Shown here one piece after another: positions 16,224 through 24,256 of a DNA stretch of 35,338 nt. The notes under the pieces are model-generated. The model was not told where the DNA came from, ran no database searches, and saw only the letters and a program-made list of their open reading frames with translations. The translations under genes were made by a program, and so were the position numbers. Source of the DNA: JANNFX01 sp031380225 (GTDB lineage: Bacteria > Pseudomonadota > Alphaproteobacteria > Rhizobiales > Hyphomicrobiaceae); assembly GCA_031380225.1 (NCBI GenBank), contig JANNFX010000091.1, forward strand, positions 1-35,338, written 5' to 3'. The stretch's first letter is position 1. Each line of letters opens with the position of its first letter.

Positions 16224-17258
16224 TCATGGGGTCTGCCCCGTTGCGGCCACAGCAAGCAGTCGCTCATTGAAAACCGTTGCGCGGTTCTTGCGCTTTGCAA
16301 CGGCCGGCGCCAAAACGCAGGCGAGCTCGAACAGCATGTTGGCACCGGCGTAGGCGGTGATGCCGCCAACGTCGAACGGGGGCGAGACTTCAACGACGTC
16401 AGCCCCCACAATATCAAGGCCCGCCAAGGCCCGGATCATTTGCTGGGCTTGAAATGTCGTGAAGCCGCCGATTTCCGGCGTGCCAGTACCTGGCGCCTGA
16501 GACGGATCGATGCTGTCGATGTCGAACGAGACGTAAACTGGACCAGAACCCGCAATCGATCGCGCTAGGGTCATCGTCGCAGCCGGCCCAAGTTCTAGCA
16601 CTTCTTCAATTGGGATAATGCGCACGCCCACAGATGCTGCGAACTCACGATCTTCGCCGTCATAGGTCGAACCGCGAATGCCGATCTGCACAGTGCGCTT
16701 AGGATCGATCAAATTTTCTTCGACAGCGCGGCGGAACGGCGTGCCGTGAGTGTAACGCGCGCCGCCAAAGTATTCGTTGAATAAGTCGGTATGGCTATCA
16801 AAGTGGATGAGGCTCACAGGGCGCGTCGCGGCAACGGCGCGGAGCACGGGAAGGCTCGTCAAATGATCTCCACCCGCCGTCAATGGCGTGATCCCGCCAG
16901 CAACAAGCATGGAATAGCAGGCTCGTATGCGCTCAAGCGTATCGTCGAGATTGACAGGATTGGGGGTTACGTCTCCCAGATCAGCGATCCTCGCAGTATG
17001 GAACGGTGCGACAGCCGTTGCCTGATTGACCATGCGCATCATCGTTGAGGCATCGCGCAAGGCGCGCGGACCATGACGCGCACCGGCACGGTTGGTCGTT
17101 CCGCCATCCCATGGCACGCCGATGATGCCAATTTCGACTCCGGCCTGCGCGGCATGTCCATGTGCGACATGGGGCAGACGCATGAAGGTCGGCACGCCAG
17201 CAAAACGTGGCATGTCGAGTGCTGAGACCGGCAAAAAGGCGTCGTCAAAAGCGCGCAT
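16224..17258 (-). CDS. Ureohydrolase (agmatinase-like) B
   Basis: This 344-residue ureohydrolase has metal ligands H132 (GGDHL), D154/H156/D158 (FDSHTD) and D246/D248 (FDIDSIDP), plus HGTPFRR and the APGTGTPEIGG loop. It is clearly diverged from enzyme A in the same operon: DSHTD against DAHLD, and a different N-terminus with about 20 extra residues. The two probably differ in substrate. Candidates include guanidino acids, guanidine itself (GdmH-type enzymes belong to this family) or an amidino intermediate. The ATG begins two bases after the stop of the NodB-family gene, with AAAGG inside that gene's last codons, so translation is coupled. Confidence 0.88.
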   Translation of the reverse strand: MRAFDDAFLPVSALDMPRFAGVPTFMRLPHVAHGHAAQAGVEIGIIGVPWDGGTTNRAGARHGPRALRDASTMMRMVNQATAVAPFHTARIADLGDVTPNPVNLDDTLERIRACYSMLVAGGITPLTAGGDHLTSLPVLRAVAATRPVSLIHFDSHTDLFNEYFGGARYTHGTPFRRAVEENLIDPKRTVQIGIRGSTYDGEDREFAASVGVRIIPIEEVLELGPAATMTLARSIAGSGPVYVSFDIDSIDPSQAPGTGTPEIGGFTTFQAQQMIRALAGLDIVGADVVEVSPPFDVGGITAYAGANMLFELACVLAPAVAKRKNRATVFNERLLAVAATGQTP

Positions 17259-17260
17259 GA

Positions 17261-18157
17261 TTAGCGGCCTTTCAGGTGCACGGGACCGTCGAAGTAAGGC
17301 AGCGTCTCGATGCGCGGTTTATAGGTGCCGGCCGCCGACAGTGATTTGACATAGGCTGCAATCTCTTCGAGCGGCGCAAACCACACGCTCTTATTGGTCA
17401 TGATGTCTTCGATAAAACGCTCGACCACCCGCCAGCGTGCCAAACGCCCGGTGAGGAACGGATGCCAGACCGGCAACCACAACCCTCCAGCTTCATAGTG
17501 GGCTTCAAATTCTTCGAAGAACGCGCGCAAACCGTCGGACGGCCCGCGCACGGGCATCAGATATCCAATCTCAGCGTAGTGCGCAAACGGCGGCCAATCA
17601 TCGGTGCCCCAGTGCACGGCCATCTCCCAAAGTTCCCCTTTCGGGGTCTTCATCAAATAGGGAATATCGTCGGCCATCAGAGACGAGTCGTAGAGGAAGT
17701 TGTTGGCGATCAACCGGTCAACGACACCTTGCGTGACGTTGTAAACAGGCGCGCGATACCCACGCGGGTGCCGGCCTGTCATGCGCTTGTGCACGTCCAT
17801 GGCCCGGTCGAACCAGTAGCCTTGCTCGGCATCCGAATGAGACGTCGGATCTTCGTGCAAATAGCTGTGGTGACCGATCTCATGTCCGCCCTTCAAAATT
17901 GCGTCGACCGCGTCAGGATACTGCTCCATGCACCAAGCTGGGATGAAAAACGTCTGCTTGATGCCAAGCCTTTTGTAGGTCGCCAAAATGCGCGGAACGG
18001 CGACGTTAGGCCCGTAGCGGCCCATGGAAATCGGGTTCAACCGGTCAAATCCGTCCGTTGGCCTCGATATGTGAATGAGACTATCTGCATCCATGTCGAA
18101 CGAAATAGCACAGGCGCAGCGGGCGCCATTCGGCCAGGGTACTGGGTTGGCAATCAT
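17261..18157 (-). CDS. NodB-family polysaccharide deacetylase / PuuE-like amidohydrolase
   Basis: This 298-residue protein carries the NodB motifs: SFDMDADS (aspartates 21 and 23), HHSYLHE with metal histidines H97 and H101, and RAPVYN. It has no signal peptide, so it acts in the cytoplasm. That argues against cell-wall deacetylation and favours the branch that opens cyclic amides, such as PuuE allantoinase. It lies in the transporter operon directly before a ureohydrolase, and PuuE-like cleavage followed by ureohydrolase action would be a logical order for a cyclic ureide or guanidino compound; this is inference. GAGAGG lies about nine bases before the ATG. Confidence 0.83.
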   Translation of the reverse strand: MIANPVPWPNGARCACAISFDMDADSLIHISRPTDGFDRLNPISMGRYGPNVAVPRILATYKRLGIKQTFFIPAWCMEQYPDAVDAILKGGHEIGHHSYLHEDPTSHSDAEQGYWFDRAMDVHKRMTGRHPRGYRAPVYNVTQGVVDRLIANNFLYDSSLMADDIPYLMKTPKGELWEMAVHWGTDDWPPFAHYAEIGYLMPVRGPSDGLRAFFEEFEAHYEAGGLWLPVWHPFLTGRLARWRVVERFIEDIMTNKSVWFAPLEEIAAYVKSLSAAGTYKPRIETLPYFDGPVHLKGR

Positions 18158-18170
18158 GTTCTCGATCCTC

Positions 18171-18878
18171 TCAATGCATAGCCGCGCCGCCGTCGACGCT
18201 GAAACACTGTCCTGTTGTAAATGTTGCGGCCGGGCTGGCCAGGAAGGCGATCACCGCAGCGACTTCCTCGGGGCGGCCGATGCGGCGCATCGGGTTGGCG
18301 GTCTCAAGCGCTTGTTGGTCCGGCGTCATCGAGCCGTAGCTCAATAACGATGTATCGACGGGTCCTGGCGCAACGGCGTTGACCAGAATACCGGGGGCAA
18401 GCTCGCGCGCCAAAGATCGTGTCCATGACAGAATCGCGCCTTTCGTTGCCGCGTAGGCAGCTGCGTTCTGCCGTCCGGCGTAGGCGAGTTCGGACGCAAT
18501 GTTTATGATGCGGCTTCCTGGCGGCATATGCGCGAGTACTGCCCGCGTGACCAGAAACGTGCCGCGAACGTTGACCGCGAAAAGGCGATCAAATGTTGCG
18601 ACATCCGTTGCCGTGATGGGGCCGTCTCGCAGGATGCCAGCGGCATTTACGAGAACGTCGATATGACCGGTCATGCGAACCGCTCGCTGGACTGCCGTAA
18701 TGACAGATGCCTCTTCAGAGACGTCAGCTTCGACAAAATTCAAATCGGCTTCTGCCGGGCTGATATCGAGACCGATGGCGTCGATGCCGTCCTTGCGAAG
18801 CGCGATCAACGCCGCGCGGCCAATACCGTTGGCAGCACCAGTCACGAGTGCGGTTCGCTTGGTGCTTGAATGGCTCAC
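18171..18878 (-). CDS. Short-chain dehydrogenase/reductase A
   Basis: This 235-residue classical SDR has the cofactor motif TGAANGIG near the N-terminus, NAAG, and the catalytic YAATK in a Ser-Tyr-Lys arrangement. An acidic residue at the end of the second strand (GLDIS) suggests NAD(H) preference. The frame offers two adjacent GTG codons; the second (18876-18878) is used because GGAGG lies seven bases upstream and it gives a GTGA overlap with the stop of the preceding SDR. It oxidises or reduces an alcohol/ketone intermediate of the operon's pathway; the substrate is unknown. Confidence 0.85.
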   Translation of the reverse strand: MSHSSTKRTALVTGAANGIGRAALIALRKDGIDAIGLDISPAEADLNFVEADVSEEASVITAVQRAVRMTGHIDVLVNAAGILRDGPITATDVATFDRLFAVNVRGTFLVTRAVLAHMPPGSRIINIASELAYAGRQNAAAYAATKGAILSWTRSLARELAPGILVNAVAPGPVDTSLLSYGSMTPDQQALETANPMRRIGRPEEVAAVIAFLASPAATFTTGQCFSVDGGAAMH

Positions 18879-19633
18879 CACGGTACCTCCCCGCGATCAA
18901 TGCCAATTGATTGGCCCGTCACGTTGGCCGCCCAGTCTGATGCCAAGTAAAGGTAAGCACCAACGATATCTTGAGGTAGCATCAAGCCGCCGTCGAGCGC
19001 TTGAGCGGCTTCTACAGCTTCGACCACGGCCACTTCTGAGCGCCCAGTCCGCGCAGCAATCACCGATGCCGATCGCAAGGAGGCTTCTGTCCGCACCCAA
19101 CCTGGACAAACCGCGTTGACACGAATGCCGCGTGGACCAAGTTCTTTCGCCCACGTTTTTGTAAGTCCGAGAATGGCGTGCTTGGAACAGACATAAGCTC
19201 CGAACATGGGCTCGCCGACGCGCCCCCATATCGATGACGTGTTGATGACGCGCGAGCCGGGTCCGAGCTTAGGCAATGCGGACTGCGTAACGATTGTCGT
19301 GCCGACGATATTGACGTCGATGATACGCCGGAACACGGCAAGCGTATTCTGATCAGTATCTTCGAGCGGCGTCATGCGCTCAAAACCAGCGTTGTTGATC
19401 AAAACATCGAGCGAAGGCAGGCCAGCGAAAACGCGCGCGACAGCCTTTTCGTCGGTGATGTCGGCGATGTGTCCGGTGGCGCCGATGTGGCTGGCAGTTT
19501 CCATCACCTTGGCATCGTCGGCGAGAATGTGGACCTGCGCGCCTGCTTCAACAAAAGCGACCGCAATTCCTTCGCCGATACCCCGGCTGGCACCTGTCAC
19601 AAGGACGGTTTTTCCTGCAATGCCAATACTCAT
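18875..19633 (-). CDS. Short-chain dehydrogenase/reductase B
   Basis: This 252-residue SDR has the glycine motif TGASRGIG, NNAG, and the active-site serine and YVCSK (Tyr-x3-Lys). Its ATG forms an ATGA overlap with the stop of the ABC ATPase gene, and its own stop overlaps the next SDR. Two different SDRs in tandem suggest successive or alternative redox steps on the imported compound. An ILADD stretch after the second strand is compatible with NAD(H). The substrate is unknown. Confidence 0.85.
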   Translation of the reverse strand: MSIGIAGKTVLVTGASRGIGEGIAVAFVEAGAQVHILADDAKVMETASHIGATGHIADITDEKAVARVFAGLPSLDVLINNAGFERMTPLEDTDQNTLAVFRRIIDVNIVGTTIVTQSALPKLGPGSRVINTSSIWGRVGEPMFGAYVCSKHAILGLTKTWAKELGPRGIRVNAVCPGWVRTEASLRSASVIAARTGRSEVAVVEAVEAAQALDGGLMLPQDIVGAYLYLASDWAANVTGQSIGIDRGEVPW

Positions 19634-20415
19634 GCCGCTGCTTCTTTCCCGGCTGCCAATCTGACCAATGCGAGCAACTCATTGCGCAACTCAAAGAACG
19701 GCTGACTATCGCGCAACGCCAATGTTCGTGATGGGCCCAAACGCTCTGCAATGTTGATTATCGAGAGAATTCGGGCTGGGCGGCGCGAGAACACCACAAC
19801 GCGATCAGCGAGGAACGCCGCCTCTTCCACATCGTGGGTCACGAAAATGATGGTCTTTGACTCAATTTGAAGAATGCGCCGCAGCTCGATTTGCAGGACT
19901 TCCCGGCGCTGCGCATCGAGCGCGCCAAATGGCTCGTCCATCAAGAGTACTTCTGAACCGGCCGCTAAGGTTCTGGCAATTGCAACGCGCTGACGCATGC
20001 CGCCAGAAATGCGGCTGGGATAGTTGCCGGCGTGCTCGGTCAGGCCGACGATATTCAAATAGTGTTGTGTGCGTTTGCGCTTCTCTTCGGCGGAAAGATC
20101 TGCGCGATACCGCATACCGAACGCGACATTCTCTTCGACTGTCAGCCACGGGTACGACGAATAGGATTGGAATACCATTCCGCGGCGGCGATCCGGCGGC
20201 CCCAGGGGGGTGCCGTCCAGACGAATGACGCCGCTCGTCAGCGTCTCTAACCCGCCGGCCATCCGCATTAAAGTAGTTTTTCCGCATCCAGACGGCCCGA
20301 GGAAAACGACAATCTCACCTTTGTCGATGGTGAGGTTGAAAGGCGCGACAACATCTCCTTGGTCACCAAATCCAGGAAACCTCTTACTGACCGCTTCAAA
20401 ACTCAAGTAGCTCAT
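19630..20415 (-). CDS. ABC transporter ATP-binding protein, NitT/TauT type
   Basis: This 261-residue ATPase has Walker A GPSGCGKTT, Q-loop, signature ISGGMRQR, Walker B VLLMDEPFGALD and the H-loop THDVEEA. The order and DEPFGALD wording are typical of nitrate/sulfonate/taurine-type importers. Two ATGs are possible: one overlaps the permease stop (TGATG), but GAGG is only two bases before it. The second (20413-20415) is eight bases away and is used here. It energises uptake by the adjacent permease and binding protein. Confidence 0.9.
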   Translation of the reverse strand: MSYLSFEAVSKRFPGFGDQGDVVAPFNLTIDKGEIVVFLGPSGCGKTTLMRMAGGLETLTSGVIRLDGTPLGPPDRRRGMVFQSYSSYPWLTVEENVAFGMRYRADLSAEEKRKRTQHYLNIVGLTEHAGNYPSRISGGMRQRVAIARTLAAGSEVLLMDEPFGALDAQRREVLQIELRRILQIESKTIIFVTHDVEEAAFLADRVVVFSRRPARILSIINIAERLGPSRTLALRDSQPFFELRNELLALVRLAAGKEAAA

Positions 20416-20420
20416 CTGCA

Positions 20421-21182
20421 TCACCTCTGGAGATAGGCGAACCAGCGCCGATGGAGCCAACGCAAGGCTTGGTCTGTTGCCAAGCCGATGATGCCGATCG
20501 CGACGACACCCGCCATAACTTCGGGTGTTTTGAAGAAGCGCCGTGCCTGCCAGATGACAAAGCCAATACCGCTGTCAGCCGCCACAATCTCTGCAACGAT
20601 CACGTAGCTCCAGCACCAACCCAGAGTGACACGTAAGTTGTCGACGAGGGTCGGCAACATTGCGGGTAAGGAGACATCGAGCAATGCTTTGCCCCGCGAT
20701 GCACCCAATGTAGCCGCCACCTCCTGATACTCGTGCGGAACACGGCGAACGTCGTCAGCGACAAGCAATACGAGTTGAAAGAAAGTTCCGAGCCACAACA
20801 GAAACAACTTGGTCGCTTCACCAACCCCAAACCAAATGATCGATAATGGTACCAGGGCTGGAACTGGCAAGTAGCGGATAAAGTCAATTGTCGGTTCAAG
20901 GGCGCGGCCGACGATACGGAAGCTCCCCATCAGAATACCAATCGGAATTGCCATCGCAGCCGCGATCAAAAACGCGCTCCACACTCGCATCGTCGAGACA
21001 CCTGCGTGCCAAAGAAGGTCGTGCTGGAAAACCATTTCAACAAGCGTGCTAGCGACTGTAGAAGGCGCGGGCAAAAAGGCTGCAGTAACCCAACCTGCCC
21101 GCGAAACGGTTTCCCAGATTGCAAGAACAGCAGCGCCGAACACAACACCAGCCAGAGGCGTATCTTGGGTCCGATCAGACAC
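20421..21182 (-). CDS. ABC transporter permease, NitT/TauT type
   Basis: This 253-residue inner-membrane protein has about six hydrophobic helices. Its cytoplasmic EAA loop (EVAATLGASRGKALLDVSLP) docks with the ATPase. It belongs to the binding-protein-dependent permease family of the SsuC/TauC type. The start is GTG at 21180-21182 with GGAG five bases upstream. It is 59 bases after the binding-protein gene and directly ahead of the ATPase, so the three genes form a complete importer. Confidence 0.9.
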   Translation of the reverse strand: MSDRTQDTPLAGVVFGAAVLAIWETVSRAGWVTAAFLPAPSTVASTLVEMVFQHDLLWHAGVSTMRVWSAFLIAAAMAIPIGILMGSFRIVGRALEPTIDFIRYLPVPALVPLSIIWFGVGEATKLFLLWLGTFFQLVLLVADDVRRVPHEYQEVAATLGASRGKALLDVSLPAMLPTLVDNLRVTLGWCWSYVIVAEIVAADSGIGFVIWQARRFFKTPEVMAGVVAIGIIGLATDQALRWLHRRWFAYLQR

Positions 21183-21241
21183 GATGTCTCCAACTCAGCT
21201 CAAGCGCCGTCATTTGCGGAAAACAGACTCTGACCCGTCCG

Positions 21242-22249
21242 TCAGCGTTTGACGCCATCGAACAGCCCTGTGACGAGCGAATTGTCGATTTGTTGTGCGG
21301 GGTCGAGTTTCGTGGTCGCCGCGCCGAAATCGAGGTTTAATTGCATCACTTGATCAAAAAGGGGATGCAGCTTGCCGGGTTTGCCGCCAGTACCTAGAAA
21401 TTCGACAGCCTCTTCATACGGCGTGTAGCGCAGCGAGGTATCGATGATCTCGGTCACTTCTTCGGTCTTTAACCCGTAGAGTGGGGCCGCAATTTCAGCA
21501 AACTTCTTGGGATCTTTTTTGTAGAAGTCGACGGCTCGATAGATGCTGCGCAGGAACTTCTTATACTTTTCGGGGCTTGCTTTCAGATCGTCCTGGCGTG
21601 CCGTTATAATATCAAGAATAAGTCCTGGAGCGTCCTTAGACGACGAGATGATCTTCGGGTTGCGCGCGGTAACAGTCTTAACTGCCTGAGACATGAAAGG
21701 TTCATACGTTCCAACGGCTGCGATGCTCGCGTCGTTGAAAACAGCAATGGTATCGGCCGTTGCGATTTCCTTGAGTTTCACATCCTTGAGGGACAACCCA
21801 GACTTTGCGAGTTCCATTTGCAGCAGCAAACGAGCGGGAATGTTCGGCTCAACAGCAATCGTCTTGCCCTTGAGATCAGCAACGGAGCCAATGGACCCGT
21901 CGGCAATCACACCATCACCGCCGACTGAAAGATCGATGGTGCCGATGATAATGCCCGGCGTCGAGGCATCGCGCGGACGGCCCTGATGCTCGCCAACGGT
22001 TCGCATGTCGACCTCAATGTCGCCGCGTGCCATGGCCGCAAGAACATTGCTGCGGTCGTCTTCGAATTTGAATTCAACAGTCAGACCATCCTCGGCAAAG
22101 TACCCGAGTTTGCCGGCGACCAGGGCCGGGGCGAAGCCGACCCAGGTCGGCGCCAATACACGAATTCTATCAGCCGCCGACGCTGTTTCATAGAGATTGG
22201 TCGATGCAAGAGCTGATGCGAGGGCGAGGGTCGCGGCATACCTTTTCAT
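21242..22249 (-). CDS. Periplasmic substrate-binding protein, NitT/TauT (SsuA/NMT1-like)
   Basis: This 335-residue protein has a signal peptide ending near TASAAD and no lipobox. The fold motifs (WVGFAPALVAGKLGYFAEDGL, then DLKGKTIAVEPN) match the NMT1/SsuA family that binds nitrate, sulfonates, taurine, pyrimidine precursors and other small organic solutes. It is the first gene of the leftward operon and should set what the operon imports. The binding residues do not tell me the ligand. GGAGG lies ten bases before the ATG. Confidence 0.88.
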   Translation of the reverse strand: MKRYAATLALASALASTNLYETASAADRIRVLAPTWVGFAPALVAGKLGYFAEDGLTVEFKFEDDRSNVLAAMARGDIEVDMRTVGEHQGRPRDASTPGIIIGTIDLSVGGDGVIADGSIGSVADLKGKTIAVEPNIPARLLLQMELAKSGLSLKDVKLKEIATADTIAVFNDASIAAVGTYEPFMSQAVKTVTARNPKIISSSKDAPGLILDIITARQDDLKASPEKYKKFLRSIYRAVDFYKKDPKKFAEIAAPLYGLKTEEVTEIIDTSLRYTPYEEAVEFLGTGGKPGKLHPLFDQVMQLNLDFGAATTKLDPAQQIDNSLVTGLFDGVKR

Positions 22250-22461
22250 GACGTTTTGGCCTCCGATTGCTTACTGTGACGATGAAATCGATCCTATGCT
22301 TGATTTTTAGGCTTGATTCGAAACGGGTGGTTTCAGACTTGGCACGCGTCTGCGTAAGCTAGCATCAGGATGGTTGGTGCTTGAATTACGAACTTTCATG
22401 AGATTAGATCATGAATTCCCGATGTATCCGGGTTAGCTTCCGGCGTGATGTGGAGCCGTCC
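22250..22461. promoter_or_regulatory. Divergent LysR-operon control region with GCTTGATT boxes
   Basis: This spacer lies between the importer operon and the LysR gene. GCTTGATT occurs at 22298-22305 and 22311-22318 (period 13), and a related GCTTGAATT at 22379-22387. LysR-type regulators usually bind such divergent promoter regions, so these are candidate operators for both transcription units. No clear -35/-10 pair could be assigned. Confidence 0.45.
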
Positions 22462-23364
22462 ATGCGGAGATTAAGCACGATCGATCTGAGGCTGTTGCGC
22501 ATATTTACCACTGTCGTCGAGTGCAACAGCTTTCAGAAGGCACAGATGGCCCTCAACATCGCGCAGTCAACACTCAGCACGCACATTGCCAGCCTTGAAG
22601 CTAAGCTCGGCTCAAAACTCTGCGAGCGTGGCCGCGGCGGGTTTAAGCTGACACAAACGGGCCAGGAAACTTATGAGGCCGTTCGGGCATTGCTGCTGTC
22701 CATTGACGGCTTCGAGGCGCGCATGGGGCGCGTGCATGGCACCCGGTCTCAGGTTCTTCGCATCGCCACCATCGACACGGTCGTATCGTGCCGCGAAATT
22801 GCGCTCGATGTGGCGATTGCCACATTCCACGACGAGCATCCAGACGTTGCAATTGATCTCGAAGTTTCAAGCCCGCAGCAGCTCGAGCAGAGTGTTGCGG
22901 AAGGCCGGCGCGACATCGCAATTGGCCCACTTGCCCAAGCACTTCCAAGCCTCGATTACCGGGCTTTATCGACCGAAGTCCACAGTCTATATTGCGGCAA
23001 AAGTCATCCGTGGTTTGCGCGCAACGACCAGGCCATCAGTCAATCGGATTTCCAGTCGGCGCACTTTTCGGTCCGCGCATACCGCTATTTCGACGACGTA
23101 TATAGGTTTGGAAAGACGACGGCCAATGCCAGCGTTTCAAGTATGGAGGCCCAAGAAATTATGATCTTGTCTGGAAAATACATCGGCTTTCTCCCCGACC
23201 ACGCCGCTGATCGCTGGGTCGCAACCGGCGCCATGCGCGCCGTCAAGCCCGCACAGTGGGGCATGCGCTCGCGCTTTTTCATTGCACATGATCCGAGTGG
23301 CGAATTGAAAACCATCAAGCAGGCGTTCGTTAAACAGATCACAGACCAGGCGAAGGATCATTGA
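22462..23364 (+). CDS. LysR-family transcriptional regulator
   Basis: This 300-residue protein has the N-terminal winged helix typical of LysR proteins (LRLLRIFTTVVECNSFQKAQMALNIAQSTLSTHIASLEAKLG), followed by a periplasmic-binding-like effector domain from about residue 90. The open frame starts at 22411, but the ATG at 22462 is preferred because GGAG lies six bases before it and the helix-turn-helix then begins at the normal distance from the start. It is divergent from the transporter/ureohydrolase operon and is its likely activator, with an imported or catabolic compound as co-inducer. Confidence 0.9.
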   Translation: MRRLSTIDLRLLRIFTTVVECNSFQKAQMALNIAQSTLSTHIASLEAKLGSKLCERGRGGFKLTQTGQETYEAVRALLLSIDGFEARMGRVHGTRSQVLRIATIDTVVSCREIALDVAIATFHDEHPDVAIDLEVSSPQQLEQSVAEGRRDIAIGPLAQALPSLDYRALSTEVHSLYCGKSHPWFARNDQAISQSDFQSAHFSVRAYRYFDDVYRFGKTTANASVSSMEAQEIMILSGKYIGFLPDHAADRWVATGAMRAVKPAQWGMRSRFFIAHDPSGELKTIKQAFVKQITDQAKDH

Positions 23365-23525
23365 CGTGTGCTTGCCGCGGAACAATCGGTCAGGCAAACA
23401 ATTTCAAGGAATTTGCCGGCTACGCGGTTTCTCGACCGTCTTAAAGAGGTCTAGCCTGTGTCCACTATACCGGCTCAAATCTTGTCTGGCTGCGGACGCA
23501 CTCATCTCAAACGGAGAAAAAGGCC

Positions 23526-23951
23526 ATGAAATTCATGATCATCGTCAAGGCGAGCAAGGCTTCGGAAGCCGGAATAATGCCGTCGGCTGAGCTCTTGACG
23601 GCCATGGGAAATTTCAACGAGGAACTCGTCAAAGCCGGCGTGATGCTCGACGGCGATGGCTTGCAACCAACGTCCAAGGCGGCGCGCGTGCGCTTTTCCG
23701 GCAAAGACCGCACCGTAATCGACGGCCCCTTCATCGAGACCAAAGAGCTGATTGCGGGCTACTGGATCTGGCAGTTGAATTCGATGGATGAAGCGATCGC
23801 ATGGGTCAAGCGCTGCCCAAACCCCCACAACGAGGACTGTGAAATCGAGATCAGGCCGTTTTTCGAAGCCGCGGATTTCGGTGACGCGTTCACCCCTGAA
23901 TTGCAGCAGCAAGAGGATCGACTACGAGCGCAAACCGCTGCGAAAAAGTAG
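23526..23951 (+). CDS. DGPF-domain (YCII-related) protein
   Basis: This 141-residue protein of the YCII-related family contains the signature DGPFIETKELIAGYW. Such DGPF proteins are typically encoded beside ECF42-group sigma factors and are thought to work with them; their biochemical activity is not established. AAGG sits four to six bases before the ATG. The expected sigma gene directly downstream is only a decayed fragment, so this protein may be an orphan. The locus continues with a PhnB-like and a DUF1428-like gene. Confidence 0.85.
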   Translation: MKFMIIVKASKASEAGIMPSAELLTAMGNFNEELVKAGVMLDGDGLQPTSKAARVRFSGKDRTVIDGPFIETKELIAGYWIWQLNSMDEAIAWVKRCPNPHNEDCEIEIRPFFEAADFGDAFTPELQQQEDRLRAQTAAKK

Positions 23952-24149
23952 CCTTTGCAGCAGCAAGCCGCAAAACCCGAGGGAACCGATTGGACATAAA
24001 TTGAGTTACTCTATGCAGCGTTAGAAACGGTCCAGCCGTCTCCGGTGGTAACACTCAACCATGCTGCTGTCGTTGCCAAAGTGCGCGGAGCAGCCCTGGC
24101 ACTGGCGATGATCGAACCACTCGCCGGTCAACTTTCTCGGTACTTCTAA
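23952..24149 (+). pseudogene. Remnant of an ECF42-like sigma factor C-terminal domain
   Basis: In the same frame, directly after the DGPF stop, the translation reads TDWT-stop-IELLYAALETV then PSPVVTLNHAAVVAKVRG and ALALAMIEPLAGQLSRYF before another stop. This matches the conserved TPR-like C-terminal region of ECF42/DUF6596 sigma factors, whose usual wording is TDWxQIxxLYxAL...PSPVVxLNRAVAVA. The in-frame TAA (23997-23999) replaces a position that is usually glutamine, consistent with CAA to TAA. Sigma regions 2 and 4, and the last part of the C-terminal domain, are missing. The fragment cannot make a working sigma factor. Confidence 0.7.
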
Positions 24150-24253
24150 CGCCGGTTTCGGTTGCGAACCATCTCAAGGAAATGACGCCGGACGAGATCA
24201 AGTCGTCGATGCAGCAGGCGATGAAAAAATCCGCGCCCGCCAACGGAGCCTGA
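24150..24253 (+). pseudogene. Unassigned short coding remnant before the VOC gene
   Basis: A frame reads through VSVANHLKEMTPDEIKSSMQ and ends in KKSAPANGA at the TGA 24251-24253, with an internal ATG at 24182. The composition is protein-like, but no complete gene or convincing ribosome site is present. It could be the tail of a deleted gene of the DGPF/ECF locus or a very small protein; I do not recognise the family. Confidence 0.3.
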
Positions 24254-24256
24254 AAC

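Noticed and set aside
23952..24149. Stop-codon readthrough joining the DGPF protein to the sigma fragment as a functional fusion
   Set aside because: Two in-frame stops (23949 and 23997) and loss of both sigma domains make decay a simpler explanation.
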